From assembly GCF_900312675.1 (NCBI RefSeq), contig NZ_OMPC01000001.1:285140-349139 (forward strand): a stretch of 64,000 nt of DNA. The letters are read 5' to 3'. Within the stretch, counting starts at the first letter, position 1, and each line of letters opens with the position of its first letter. The notes below the pieces were generated by a model that was not told the origin of the DNA, did no database searches, and was given only the letters and a program-made list of their open reading frames with translations. Of this stretch, positions 45,306 through 55,585 are shown piece by piece. The stretch is from Aliivibrio sp. EL58 (GTDB taxonomy: Bacteria; Pseudomonadota; Gammaproteobacteria; Enterobacterales; Vibrionaceae). A program made the translations under genes and the position numbers.

Positions 45306-46862
45306 ATGTCTATTACTCGCCGTGACATTTTAAAAGGTGTCGCAGCAACAGGAGCCCTTGCAGCAACGTCTGCAATAACTGGTTGCCAAAAAAATACAGT
45401 GCAAAATTCTATGGGCGAACTGGCTGGAAAAGTTAAGCGCCCAAACCTACTGATTATTTTCCCTGATGAAATGAGAACTCAAGCTCTCGGTTTTATGAAT
45501 CAAGATCCTTCTCTTACTCCTAATTTAAATAGATTTGCTAAACAAAGCTCAGTATTAAAACAAGCGGTTTCAAACTTTCCTTTATGTACTCCATTTAGAG
45601 GAATGTTAATGACTGGGCAATATCCATATCGCAATGGTATTCAAGGAAATAGTCATACAGCAACCCCTGGCATGTTTGGTGGGAGAGACTTTGGAATTGA
45701 GCTGAAAAAAAACCAATCAACATGGTCTGATATTCTAAGCAAAGAAGGATATAGCATGGGCTATATCGGAAAATGGCATTTAGATACCCCAGAAGCACCT
45801 TTCGTCCCTAGCTACAACAACCCAATGGAAGGCCGTTACTGGAATGATTGGACTGCGCCAGATCGTCGTCATGGTTTTGATTTTTGGTATTCATACGGGA
45901 CTTACGATAAACATTTAACGCCAATGTATTGGACGAATGATACGCCACGTGACAAACCTCTTCACATTAATCAATGGAGTCCTGAGCATGAAGCTGATAT
46001 AGCAATTAACTACCTAAGAAATGAAAATGGTGAATATAGAGATAACACGAAACCTTTTACGCTTGTTGTTTCAATGAACCCTCCTCACTCTCCTTATGAT
46101 CAAGTCCCTCAAAAATATCTTGATCGATTTAACAAGAGTTCAAGAGAGCTAAACTCTCGCCCAAATGTCATATGGAATAAAGAATACCTTGACGGTTATG
46201 GTCCTGAATATTTCAAAGAATACATGGCGATGGTCAATGGTGTAGATGAACAATTTGGTCGCATTGTCGACGAACTTGATGCCTTAAATCTTACCGAAGA
46301 TACCTTGGTCGTTTTCTTCTCTGATCATGGTTGCTGTATGGGCTCTAATGGAAATCCAACCAAAAATGTTCATTATGAAGAAGCAATGCGTATACCAATG
46401 ATGTTTCGTTGGCCAGGAAAAATAAAACCGACGTCAGACGACATATTATTCTCCGCTCCTGACATCTATCCAACACTCTTTGGGTTAATGGGAATGAACG
46501 ATTTGATCCCAGATACAGTAGAAGGGACTGATTTTTCAAAAACTGTAAAAGGGGAAAGCGGTGATGAAAAACCAACCTCACAGTTTTATACCTTTATGCC
46601 TTATGGCGGACAATCTTACGGTCGACGCGGAATTCGCAACGAAAAATACACGCTTATGATTGACAGAAAAATAGGTAAACCACTGACCTATGTTCTTCAT
46701 GATAACCAAGCCGACCCATATCAAATGAAAAACATAGCAACAGAGCAACCCAAGCTTATTACTCAACTTATCCAAGATGAATTAATGCCTTGGCTTGAGC
46801 ACACAGGTGATCCTTGGCGCCCAACAGAAGTACCTAAAAATACCGCCAATGCTTACACCTAA
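45306..46862 (+). CDS. Tat-exported sulfatase, probable lipoprotein
   Basis: The ATG at 45306 has an AGGAG ribosome site and begins a Tat signal (ITRRDILKG) that ends in a lipobox, Ile24-Thr25-Gly26-Cys27. An in-frame ATG five codons upstream overlaps the ribosome site and is less likely. 518 residues. The formylglycine motif is CTPFRGMLMTG with Cys94; metal ligands appear in LLIIFPDEMRTQ (Asp-Glu) and VVFFSDHGCCMG. It removes sulfate esters outside the cytoplasm. A Tat route means export after folding, hence after maturation by the radical-SAM enzyme of this locus. Divergent from agaR, followed after 66 bp by the KdgM-type porin. Confidence 0.88.
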   Translation: MSITRRDILKGVAATGALAATSAITGCQKNTVQNSMGELAGKVKRPNLLIIFPDEMRTQALGFMNQDPSLTPNLNRFAKQSSVLKQAVSNFPLCTPFRGMLMTGQYPYRNGIQGNSHTATPGMFGGRDFGIELKKNQSTWSDILSKEGYSMGYIGKWHLDTPEAPFVPSYNNPMEGRYWNDWTAPDRRHGFDFWYSYGTYDKHLTPMYWTNDTPRDKPLHINQWSPEHEADIAINYLRNENGEYRDNTKPFTLVVSMNPPHSPYDQVPQKYLDRFNKSSRELNSRPNVIWNKEYLDGYGPEYFKEYMAMVNGVDEQFGRIVDELDALNLTEDTLVVFFSDHGCCMGSNGNPTKNVHYEEAMRIPMMFRWPGKIKPTSDDILFSAPDIYPTLFGLMGMNDLIPDTVEGTDFSKTVKGESGDEKPTSQFYTFMPYGGQSYGRRGIRNEKYTLMIDRKIGKPLTYVLHDNQADPYQMKNIATEQPKLITQLIQDELMPWLEHTGDPWRPTEVPKNTANAYT

Positions 46863-46928
46863 TTAAATCAATATAAAAAATACATTCAAGATTTAGCAGT
46901 GAAACACTAATAATAAATAGGGAATATT

Positions 46929-47657
46929 ATGAAACAATCTTACAAAATCATTATCGCTTCTGGTTTAGCCGTATTTGCGTCTCAAGCCTTAGCAAATGAC
47001 TATAAAACAACGGTGGAATACCGTCATGAATATAAAGATGGTAATAACAAACATGCAGATAGAGTAAAAATGTTCTTAGATACAGGGAAGAATATTGGGT
47101 TTGAATTAGATGCAAGATACAACAATACAGACGAAGATCAGATGTTTGATGAGATGAGCATGAATGGCTCTGAACTGTCTATTTTCTATTACGATAAAAT
47201 TGCTGAAAATACGACGGGATTAGTTGGTTCATCACTTGACTTTAATCCTGACGGTTTAGTTTATGTTCCTTATGTTCGTGTGAACCACTCTTTTGATAAC
47301 GGTTTTAGAGTGCAAGCACGTTATAAATGGAAACTTTGGGATTATTCACAAACTAATAAAGCAGGCGAAAGCTATACATCTAAAATTCAAGAAGTAGATA
47401 CTTGGCTTGGCTATAACACTGGTAAATGGGATTTCCAATATGAGTTCCAAATTTGGAATGAAATGAACGATGATGCAAAACCTCAATTTGATAACGAAAG
47501 CTATGACTATCTACACAATTTCCGCATCATGTATAGTTTTGTAAATCCTGATGGCACTAAATGGCGTCCATTTGTTGAAGTTGGTAACGTAAGACAAGAC
47601 AGTTACAGCGACAACCGCCAAACTCGTTATCGTGTTGGTATAAAATACACTTGGTAA
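46929..47657 (+). CDS. KdgM-family monomeric outer-membrane porin
   Basis: 242 residues: Sec signal (LAVFASQALA/NDYKT), then an all-beta protein with alternating polar and aromatic residues (TTVEYRHEYKDGNNKHADRV, GFELDARYNNTDEDQM, FVEVGNVRQDSYSDNRQTRY, ending in VGIKYTW). The terminal aromatic residue and the EYRHEY start fit KdgM, a 12-stranded porin for acidic oligosaccharides (oligogalacturonides in plant pathogens). Here it would pass unsaturated GAG oligosaccharides across the outer membrane. It lies downstream of the Tat sulfatase on the same strand, with an AGGGA ribosome site. Confidence 0.88.
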   Translation: MKQSYKIIIASGLAVFASQALANDYKTTVEYRHEYKDGNNKHADRVKMFLDTGKNIGFELDARYNNTDEDQMFDEMSMNGSELSIFYYDKIAENTTGLVGSSLDFNPDGLVYVPYVRVNHSFDNGFRVQARYKWKLWDYSQTNKAGESYTSKIQEVDTWLGYNTGKWDFQYEFQIWNEMNDDAKPQFDNESYDYLHNFRIMYSFVNPDGTKWRPFVEVGNVRQDSYSDNRQTRYRVGIKYTW

Positions 47658-47684
47658 ACAATAACTTGAAGTTATAAAAAATAA

Positions 47685-47716
47685 AAACGGCACCTCTTAT
47701 AAAAGAAGTGCCGTTT
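47685..47716. terminator. Right-edge hairpin of the GAG locus, copy of the left-edge hairpin
   Basis: AAACGGCAC and GTGCCGTTT arms with A- and T-rich flanks. It shares the words AAAAACGGCACCTCT and AGAAGTGCCGTTTG with, or nearly with, the hairpin at 19091-19121. It ends the porin unit and the convergent chitobiase unit. Confidence 0.8.
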
Positions 47717-47754
47717 GGTTATTTAATGACTGTTTCTAATTTTTTCTAGCGTAA

Positions 47755-50400
47755 TTATTTAACGCTAGTTACTCGGCTAACACGCTCACCAGTAAATGAT
47801 GCTGAACGAATTTGAACATCACCCGTTACTTTTGGTTTGTTCGCATTATCATATGCAGCCCATGTTTTGCCGCCATCTACAGAGTATTGTAGCGTTACAC
47901 CTGGGAATGAAATGTTCATGCTTAGTTCGCCGTTTGCAATTTCTGCACCAGGGATTGGTAGACGGTAATCAATACCCGCTCTTTCAAGCTTCGCTAATTC
48001 ACGTTGACCCATAGTGTTTGCAAAGTTCGTCCAATCAGTAAGCTGTGCTTTCTTGTTCACTAGGTTTGTTTCTAGAGAGTATTTAACACCTGCTTTGTAT
48101 TCATTTTCCCAAGACGCTTCATGCCATGCACGCTCTGCTGCTGCGATAACACGTGGGAATACCATGTACTCATATTGCTCATCAGTACGTACTGTTTCTG
48201 ACCAAAGTTGTGCAGACAGACCGTAGAAAGGTTTCTTAGGTGTTACTGTACCTGCACTTTCAAAGCCGTTACCGTCACGGTCAACTGATGTTTCCGCATT
48301 TTGAGGTAGGTTTTCTGGTGCGAAACCGAACATCTTACGTGTATCTGTTGCACGAGTTGCCCAGTAGTAGCCACGCTCTTTTGCGTCAACTTCATATGGG
48401 AAATCCATGTAAACGTAATCTGGGTTAGAGATAACTACGTCGTAACCTTTTTCAGCCCACTCATACGCTGAAGCACCACCGCCCCAGTATAGAGTATCCC
48501 AGAAGTTTGCACGTACTGATTCAGTTGCGAATGCATTAGCACCTTCAGAATATTTCAGACCATCTTGCCACGCTTGGAAATGTGGAATGCCTTTAGCTGC
48601 AACAATTTTAGATACTTGTTCAGCAAAATGGCTTGGTAGATGTTCGAAATCTGCAACTTCACCGCTTGCAATCAGAGACTGACACTGTGGTGATTTTTCA
48701 AATGGGAAGTCTTGCTTAGATAAGTCTAAGTCACCTTTCCATGCGATTTTTTCTTCATCGTTGATGTCTTGGAAACCAGCGTGAAGTTTGATGTTTTTCG
48801 CTTCATCACCACCGAAGTGCCATGTTGATAGAGGAACACCAGCCGCTTTGTGCATTGCTGCAACTTCAGTGATCACTTTATCTACAAACGTTGCAGATGA
48901 ATCTAAACATGGGTTAATGAAGCTTTGTTTATTGTAGAACTGAACCGTTGTTACGTTTGATTCGTCTTTTGGATCCATCAGGCGGTATTGATTCGCCTCT
49001 TCCATCTTACCTTCAGCGGCAAGACGTGCGTAACGAGCTTCCATTGACATAACTGCTGCACGTGAGTGAGCTGGCATATCGATTTCTGGAATCACTTCAA
49101 TGTTACGGTTTTTCGCGTACGTTAGGATCTCTAGGTAATCTTCTGTTGTGAAGAAACCAGAACCAAAGTTATCTGAATCAGCACCTGAACCTAGCTGAGG
49201 CAGTAGACAAGATGTTTCTGACTCATCAAAACAACGATTACCACCGATGTCAGTTAGTTCAGGAAGACCAGGGATCTCTAAACGCCAACCTTCATCGTCC
49301 GTTAGGTGAAGATGTAATTTGTTAAGTTTGTATGCTGCCATTTGGTCAACTGTCGCAAGAATCGCTTCTTTTGAGTGGAAGTTACGAGCAACATCAACCA
49401 TTACGCCACGGTATTCAAAACGTGGAGCATCTTCTACGTTTAGAGTCGGGATTTCTGAACTATCTAGGCTTACTAGTGCTAATAAAGATTGAACACCGTA
49501 GAACGCACCTGCTTCATCAAAAGCAACAACCGTTGTTTTACCTTCAGTCACATCTAGTTTGTATGCGCCAGATACGCCATCTTTGAATTGCTTCTTATCT
49601 ACAGAAACTGATACTGGGTATTCACCAGAAGTTTCAAGACCTAGAAGTTCAGCACGTTGGTTTAATGCAGCAAGTTGGTCTGCATCAATACCGTTTGCTG
49701 TAATAGAGATACCTTTTGCTAAATCAACGGTTTTGTTCGTTAGCGTTGTTTTTAACGGTGTCGGAATAATATGAGAAGACGCATCAACTTCAGCTACATC
49801 AGCGTTTTTCTCAAAACGAGTGTTTGCTGTTGCTACAACGTTGTTATCAGCAAGAGTACGTTTTAGTTGAACACCGATAATTTCATCTACGTATTCGCCA
49901 GTATCTTCAGTATCCAAAGAAATGATATTACGAGCTTCAGCACCTGGAGCTGTTACAAATGCACCTGGCATGAAGTCAGTTTCAAATAACTGCCAGTACT
50001 CAGCTACCAGTGGAAGAACCACTTCTTCGCCAGCAGCAAAACCATCAAACTTATCTGTTGGTTCAAGTTTGTGTAAGTCACCCGTTACACGAGTAATCTT
50101 AAATTGGTCATTTTCAACATCTAGAATTAAACGAATGCTGTGGAAGTAAATTGTCCAATCAGCTGAATCAACCGCTTCACCAGTGTTAGTGATTGTCATG
50201 TTTACTTTGTTACATGATGCCCATTCAGCTTGAAGGTCTTTACATGCAAGACCGTCATCAGCACCTTGGTTAGTAATAACTGTGTAGTTAACATCTAGGT
50301 TTTCAGCCAGTTGGTTAACTGTTGATTGCTCAGAAGAAGTAGAAGAACAAGCCGCTAAACTTGCCATAATAACTGTAGAAAGAAGCGTTCTTTTCAACAT
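47755..50400 (-). CDS. chb: Chitobiase, GH20 beta-N-acetylhexosaminidase lipoprotein
   Basis: 881 residues with a lipoprotein signal (IMASLAACSS). Domain order as in Vibrio and Serratia chitobiase: an N-terminal carbohydrate-binding-like beta domain (to about 170), a GH20b domain (about 210-330), the GH20 barrel starting YRGVMVDVARNFHSKEAI, and a C-terminal beta domain. The catalytic pair is Asp532-Glu533 in WHFGGDEAKNI. It removes terminal GlcNAc (or GalNAc) from chitooligosaccharides at the outer membrane. Codon use is more regular and GC-richer than neighbouring genes, as in a well-expressed gene. Convergent with the porin gene; probably part of chitin rather than GAG use. Confidence 0.95.
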   Translation of the reverse strand: MLKRTLLSTVIMASLAACSSTSSEQSTVNQLAENLDVNYTVITNQGADDGLACKDLQAEWASCNKVNMTITNTGEAVDSADWTIYFHSIRLILDVENDQFKITRVTGDLHKLEPTDKFDGFAAGEEVVLPLVAEYWQLFETDFMPGAFVTAPGAEARNIISLDTEDTGEYVDEIIGVQLKRTLADNNVVATANTRFEKNADVAEVDASSHIIPTPLKTTLTNKTVDLAKGISITANGIDADQLAALNQRAELLGLETSGEYPVSVSVDKKQFKDGVSGAYKLDVTEGKTTVVAFDEAGAFYGVQSLLALVSLDSSEIPTLNVEDAPRFEYRGVMVDVARNFHSKEAILATVDQMAAYKLNKLHLHLTDDEGWRLEIPGLPELTDIGGNRCFDESETSCLLPQLGSGADSDNFGSGFFTTEDYLEILTYAKNRNIEVIPEIDMPAHSRAAVMSMEARYARLAAEGKMEEANQYRLMDPKDESNVTTVQFYNKQSFINPCLDSSATFVDKVITEVAAMHKAAGVPLSTWHFGGDEAKNIKLHAGFQDINDEEKIAWKGDLDLSKQDFPFEKSPQCQSLIASGEVADFEHLPSHFAEQVSKIVAAKGIPHFQAWQDGLKYSEGANAFATESVRANFWDTLYWGGGASAYEWAEKGYDVVISNPDYVYMDFPYEVDAKERGYYWATRATDTRKMFGFAPENLPQNAETSVDRDGNGFESAGTVTPKKPFYGLSAQLWSETVRTDEQYEYMVFPRVIAAAERAWHEASWENEYKAGVKYSLETNLVNKKAQLTDWTNFANTMGQRELAKLERAGIDYRLPIPGAEIANGELSMNISFPGVTLQYSVDGGKTWAAYDNANKPKVTGDVQIRSASFTGERVSRVTSVK

Positions 50401-50922
50401 GATTCCATTCCTAATAAATAAAGTAATTAAATTTCAAATCTGGAATTACAATACAAAAGTTTTTTAGTTTTACAAATTAAGATAAATTCAATTTATGCTT
50501 TGAATCACAAATAACTCTATATTTCACGGTATAAATTAAAATAATGAGAATCACATCAACATATAATGGAACGCCATACTACCGATTTCTTTAAAAACAT
50601 AATTATCATTATGTGAAGTAGCCCGCAATTACCTCTAAGGAACTGAGGTGCAAAATAAATATTTAAGACAAACAATACATATTAACGACCTAAAAAACAC
50701 TTAATTCACACGGAAATAAAGTTTTACAAATATATGAACATTATAGCTCGAATTTAATTATTCGGTTTACATCTGTACGCAATTAAATAGTAATCGATTG
50801 CACTCTCACTTCTAAAGGAGAGCCATGTAACAAAAATTAATTTAAGAGACATTAATCACTAAAAATCGTAATTAAAGACATTATGATAGGTGATTAGCAA
50901 ATAACCGATTATAGGTATAACC
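50401..50922. other. Divergent promoter region between chb and the DUF1097 gene
   Basis: 522 AT-rich bases. An AGGA ribosome site for chb and an AGG one for the DUF1097 gene mark the ends. I see no open frame with a start signal, no strong hairpin and no TTTC-pentamer array of the AgaR type. Long promoter regions are usual for regulated chitinolytic genes. Confidence 0.5.
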
Positions 50923-51402
50923 ATGAGTACACTAATTGCCATTGCCATTACTACAGGCATTCTTTCTGGTCTTTGGGGCTGGGTAGCTGTTAGCTTAGGT
51001 CTATTAAGTTGGGCAGGCTTTCTTGGCTGTACTACCTACTTTGCCTCTCCTACTGATGGTATAAAAGGCATTGGTTTAAGCATTGCAACAAATCTAAGTG
51101 GTGTCTTCTGGGCTATGGTAATAATCAAGCTTTCTTCAATGGTTAGCCTAGAAATCATCGGTTACGTTATTACTGCTATTGTTGCTTTCTTTATGTGTGC
51201 ACAAGCAAAGAAGAGTTGGTTAAATTTTATTCCTGGTACCTTTATCGGCTCATGTGCAACCTTTGCTTCAAACGGTAACTGGCAGCTAGTTATTCCTTCA
51301 CTAATCTTAGGTGTTGTATTTGCTTATGCCATGAAGACATCTGGCTTGTGGCTAAAAGAAAAATTAGAAAATAATAAATTAATGGCAGTGAGCAAAAGCT
51401 AA
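50923..51402 (+). CDS. DUF1097 membrane protein (YcdZ-like)
   Basis: 159 residues with five or six hydrophobic helices: ITTGILSGLWGWVAVSLGLL, SWAGFLGCTTYFASPTDGIK, IATNLSGVFWAMVIIKLSS, AKKSWLNFIPGTFIGSCATF. These words are typical of the DUF1097 family (E. coli YcdZ), inner-membrane proteins of unknown transport role. Stand-alone gene, followed by a terminator. Confidence 0.8.
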   Translation: MSTLIAIAITTGILSGLWGWVAVSLGLLSWAGFLGCTTYFASPTDGIKGIGLSIATNLSGVFWAMVIIKLSSMVSLEIIGYVITAIVAFFMCAQAKKSWLNFIPGTFIGSCATFASNGNWQLVIPSLILGVVFAYAMKTSGLWLKEKLENNKLMAVSKS

Positions 51403-51423
51403 AAGTAAATCCCAATTCAGAGA

Positions 51424-51468
51424 AAAGCCTCTTAACTAATCTAATGATAACTAGTAAGAGGCTTTTTT
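51424..51468 (+). terminator. Rho-independent terminator after the DUF1097 gene
   Basis: AAAGCCTCTTA pairs with TAAGAGGCTTT, followed by Ts; the loop is about 20 bases and can fold further. Confidence 0.75.
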
Positions 51469-51619
51469 ATTCATCCTTGAATACTTTCCTGAGCTTCTAG
51501 TGTTGTAAAGTGACAAAATGAATTTAAACATATTTCATAACTTTAAAAACAATCACTTATGAGACATCTTTGTAAATATATTCAAAAAAGAAGATTATTT
51601 TATAACTGACAAATACAAA

Positions 51620-51651
51620 AACGCCGCTTGATATTGCTATCAAGCGGCGTT
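51620..51651 (-). terminator. Terminator of the tRNA cluster
   Basis: AACGCCGCTTGATA and TATCAAGCGGCGTT form a perfect 14-bp stem around 4 bases; on the minus strand a T-run follows. It lies just after the tRNA-Asn 3' end. Confidence 0.9.
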
Positions 51652-51659
51652 CTTAAAGG

Positions 51660-51735
51660 TGGCTCCCTTTGCTGGACTTGAACCAGCGACATACGGATTA
51701 ACAGTCCGGCGTTCTACCAACTGAACTAAAAGGGA
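51660..51735 (-). tRNA. tRNA-Asn (anticodon GTT)
   Basis: 76 bases with the acceptor TCCCTTT paired to AAAGGGA, D-arm AGTTCAGTTGGTAGAAC, anticodon arm CGGACTGTTAATCCG, T-arm GCTGGTTCAAGTCCAGC and an encoded CCA. Very close to E. coli tRNA-Asn. Last of three tRNAs on one minus-strand unit. Confidence 0.95.
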
Positions 51736-51765
51736 ACAGGTATTGCATCTCATAAAGAGAAAATA

Positions 51766-51841
<76 letters not shown>

Positions 51842-51892
51842 ACACTATATCTTTTTGTCATCATCAAGCTAACTTAGCTCAGCAATGGAATG

Positions 51893-51983
51893 TGGTGGAG
51901 GGATAGGGATTTGAACCCTAGAACCGCTATTAACGGTTGCCGGTTTTCAAGACCGGTGCTTTCGACCACTCAGCCATCCCTCC
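51893..51983 (-). tRNA. tRNA-Ser (anticodon TGA)
   Basis: 91 bases with a long variable arm, as expected for serine: acceptor GGAGGGA/TCCCTCC, anticodon arm CCGGTCTTGAAAACCGG, variable arm AACCGTTAATAGCGGTT, T-arm with GGTTCAAATCC and encoded CCA. First tRNA of the cluster. Confidence 0.95.
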
Positions 51984-52142
51984 ACGGGACTCTTCTGAAG
52001 CATCTGCCTCATCAAGTGATGTCGCGCATTATAGAGAAAATGAGATCAGGCGCAAGCCTTTTTTTAAAAAAAATGTTCGTTTGATTAAAAGTAACTCTAA
52101 TTGATTGATTTTTATTTAATTCGAATAAATAAGCAACAATTA

Positions 52143-53042
52143 TCAAATAGTTATGGATGAAATGCAATTACGTCCATTACCTTTCGCTTTATATAATTCT
52201 TTGTCTGCCGTTTGTAATAGTACAGTTTCTGAATCATCCCCTTTATAGTCAATCAAGGCAACACCTACACTAATACTTATTTTTTGATGAGTTGAATATT
52301 CATGAATAATATTTAAGTTATAAATACATTGACGAAGCAACTCTGCTGTTTGGTTTAACTGTTCAAGATCGGTATCAAACTGAATGAGGGTAAACTCTTC
52401 CCCCCCGTAGCGATACACTCGATCTGTTTGCCTATGCAGCGACTTCATTAATGCCCTTGCTACGCGCACAAGAACGAGGTCACCCGCGGAATGTCCATAG
52501 TTATCGTTATATTGCTTAAAATGATCAATATCGAACATTATCAGCCCGACCTTCACTCCAAGTCTACGCCCTTCAGCCCACTTACTTTCCAAATCAGAAT
52601 CAAACATTCGGCGGTTTAAAAGATTAGTTAGCCCATCTAATGAGGCATGTTTTTCAAGTAAGTCTGATTTTAATTTTAATGCTAGCTGATTACGTACCCG
52701 CTTTTGTAAAATAACGGAGTTAAATGGTTTAGTGATAAAGTCAACAGCACCAAGATCTAAAGCTCGAATCTCATCTTCTGTAGAGTGATTAACGGTAATA
52801 ACGATAATAGGAATATCTTTGGTTTTATCATTATTTTTGAGTCGCTCAATCACCTCAAAACCACCCATAATAGGCATATGAATATCTAACAATACTAAAT
52901 CTATATTTTCATACTCAATAACATCTAATGCTTCAGCACCATTTTTAGTTAAAATTGACGTTAGTGGCTTCAATAAATGCTGTAAAACTTTTCGACTAAT
53001 CGGTTCATCTTCAACTATTAATATTTTTTGTTCTTCTAACAT
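52143..53042 (-). CDS. Response regulator with GGDEF output (diguanylate cyclase)
   Basis: 299 residues: an N-terminal receiver (KILIVEDEPISRKVLQHLL, phospho-acceptor Asp53 in LVLLDIHMP, Lys in FITKPF) and a C-terminal GGDEF domain. The signature is GGEEF in RVYRYGGEEFTLIQF, and the inhibitory RxxD site is present (RQTD, five residues before it), so the enzyme should make c-di-GMP and be inhibited by it. This is a WspR/PleD-like output protein. It lies directly downstream of the broken hybrid kinase (44 bp), so it was probably its phosphorelay target. Confidence 0.93.
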   Translation of the reverse strand: MLEEQKILIVEDEPISRKVLQHLLKPLTSILTKNGAEALDVIEYENIDLVLLDIHMPIMGGFEVIERLKNNDKTKDIPIIVITVNHSTEDEIRALDLGAVDFITKPFNSVILQKRVRNQLALKLKSDLLEKHASLDGLTNLLNRRMFDSDLESKWAEGRRLGVKVGLIMFDIDHFKQYNDNYGHSAGDLVLVRVARALMKSLHRQTDRVYRYGGEEFTLIQFDTDLEQLNQTAELLRQCIYNLNIIHEYSTHQKISISVGVALIDYKGDDSETVLLQTADKELYKAKGNGRNCISSITI

Positions 53043-53086
53043 ACATCTCCTAACCTTTACCTACATCATAACGGTAATATTTTGTG

Positions 53087-55544
53087 TTACTTGTTATAGA
53101 TTAGCTGAAGTTTCGCTATTTTTTCTTGAAGTACTTCTCTTCTAAAAGGTTTAGGTAGGTAATCATCCATACCACTATCAAAACATCTTTGAATATCATC
53201 GTCCAATATAGAAGCAGTAAGTGCAATAATTTTAGTTGGTGTCATACTTTCATTTTGTTCTAACTGTCTTATAGCTATTGTTGCTTCAAAACCATCCATT
53301 ATCGGCATCATACAATCCATCAAGACAACAAGAATCTCTTTACAATGCCTTTTATATAGCTCAACCGCCTCTACTCCATTATTTGCGATCTTATAATCAA
53401 TACCCAACATCTGAAGGTTAATAGAAACCACTTGTTGATTAATTTTGTTGTCCTCGACAATTAACACCATGCCTCCTTCGCGTTGAAGCTGTTGTTTTTC
53501 TGACCCACCAATTTGGAGATTTTTATCTCCACGATTACTTTCAAAAACAGAACGAAGTAAATTATCTAAACGTGAGCCTAGCAATGGAAAAGTAATGTAA
53601 CCTGACAAGTTTTCAACCTCTGGATTTTGATCTGTATTATTCCTTATTAATACAATTGGTAACTCTGGATATTTTGCTTTAACCGTTTCTATTTGCTCCC
53701 TAAAGTCTTCTTTCTCTAATACAATTAAAGACTCTGACGTTTCTTGGCTCTTTATTTCTTCTATCGAGTACACTTTTTCAAGATGATATCCATATTCATT
53801 AAGCTCACTAATAAACAAATCTTTAGGTGATTTTGAGCAATAGATTATGGTTTGGTTATTCACTTTTTTCTTTATATGCTCTTCCGCTGGATCTTTTTCT
53901 AACTCAAGAGAAAAATAAAACTCACTGCCAACGCCTTTACTTGATTTTAGTTTTATTTCATCTCCCATCATTTTGATCATTTTAGATGAAATAGCTAACC
54001 CTAACCCTGTACCGCCATAGTTCTTTGATGTGTCATCATCTTCTTGTTTAAATTCTTCAAAAACTTGGTCATGCTTACTTTCTTCTATTCCTAACCCTGT
54101 ATCTTTAACAGAAAAGAGATAACGATAAGATGATTCTGTTTCTTCAAGCTGTGATAACTCAAAAGTAATTGAGCCTGCATCTGTAAACTTGACTGCATTA
54201 GATGCTAAATTCATCAATACTTGTCTTATCTTTTGCTCATCAGCCTTCACATAAGTGGGAAAATAATCACTCATGATAATTTTAATATTTACACCTTTTT
54301 GCTGAGCTTTTGGGGCAATTAAAGCGGCAGTATCGAAAATAATTTCTTTTATTTTACAACTGTGAGCATTGAGTTCTATATTTCCAGATTCAATCTTTGA
54401 TAGGTCTAACACATCATTAATTAGCATTAATAATGTTTGAGATGAGGCATTTATTGTTGCTAAATAATCTTTTTGGATAGGCGTTAATTTTGAAGCAGAT
54501 AAAATTTCTGTCATACCGATGATACCATTCAAAGGTGTTCTTATTTTCATGAGACATATTTGCTAAAAAAGAGCTTTTCGCTCTATTGGCTTTTATTTCT
54601 TTATCTTGAGAACGAACAATACCTTTCTCTAAACGAGAAGTAAGCACAACAGCTGACCCTAAAACTGTAGTGATAAGAAAAAACAACACAATAGAAAGTA
54701 CCTGACTATAAAAATATAATCGTTCAATTTGTAATGTTGTTTTCTCTGATACGATTTTAAACAACCTATTTAATCGCTCTTCTATATCATGTACTGTAGA
54801 TCTCAAGTCACCATGTAAACCTAAGCGATGGTTATACCCTGCAACACTTTGTATATTATGAATTTTCACAAAATTATTTTTAAACATCAAATAAGAATTC
54901 ATTACTTTTTCATCATTAAACTGATAGATATCATTTCCCATTATATCTATCAGCTGAAGAATATGTTCAAGTTCAAATAAAATTTTTACTTCTTTTTTTC
55001 CTGATATACCAGAATAAAAATCATATACTTTCTCTTGTAATACCAACATTTTTTTATTTAATTCAAAATCATTTATCTCTAATAATTTAGTTTCCAACGC
55101 AATTGATTCATCTTTTAATATTTCAAATAAGCCTTGCTCATCGCCACTTCCATAAAGCAGCTCTATAAGCTCACTAAACTCATGAAATGAATGTCCATAT
55201 TCTTCTATTGACTGAATAAGCTCTAGGCTGTCGTACTCAATTTGTATCCCTTCCTCAACTAGTACTCTGTGGATATTAATCAATTTATCTTCAAACTTAC
55301 CAATTTCAAGCTCTAATGAATCATGGTATTTACTGTCATTTCGACTAATAAAATCTTTTTCATTACGACGGATCATCAGCATATTATTTTCTGCTAATTT
55401 TATCTCTAATTGCAGTTCTGTTAACTTTTCTTCATGTTCATGGAATTGGTAATTCATATAAAAATAGAGTAATAAGAGAAAGGTAATAACACTCGCTGCT
55501 ATTTGTAATAACGATTTTATGGAGGAAGAGGTTAACCGTTTCAT
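53087..55544 (-). pseudogene. Hybrid sensor histidine kinase split by a one-base frameshift
   Basis: Two overlapping frames make up one kinase of about 818 residues. The first (54417-55544, 375 codons) has TM1 (about 12-30), a helical periplasmic sensor, TM2 (about 276-303), and ends after the H-box start NMSHE with His332. The second (53087-54550, 487 codons) continues in another frame with IRTPLNGIIGMTEILSASKL, the HATPase boxes (LMNLASNAVKFTDAGS, SVKDTGLGIEE, GGTGLGLAISSKMIK), a degenerate receiver-like segment without phospho-Asp, and a normal C-terminal receiver (VVLMDCMMPIMDGFE). Removing one base from the AAAA run at 54544-54547 restores HEIRTPLNG. As read, the phospho-accepting His and the kinase core are on separate products. 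A base-calling error is possible. Confidence 0.8.
54544..54547 (-). other. Frameshift site in the H-box of the hybrid kinase
   Basis: TTTT on the plus strand (AAAA on the coding strand) where AAA would keep the frame HEIRTPLNG. The shift changes the next codons to ENKNTFEWYH and leads to a stop 42 codons later. Confidence 0.75.
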
Positions 55545-55585
55545 GCATATCCTTATGACATCGATTATTATAAAAGGGGTCTAAG

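Noticed and set aside
51890..52084. 64-codon open frame beginning at the tRNA-Ser gene
   Set aside because: It is the antisense of tRNA-Ser and the region after it; the structured RNA explains the sequence.
54417..54550. Programmed ribosomal frameshift in the hybrid kinase
   Set aside because: The A-run is only four bases, with no slippery heptamer or downstream pseudoknot that I could see; a mutation or sequencing error is simpler.
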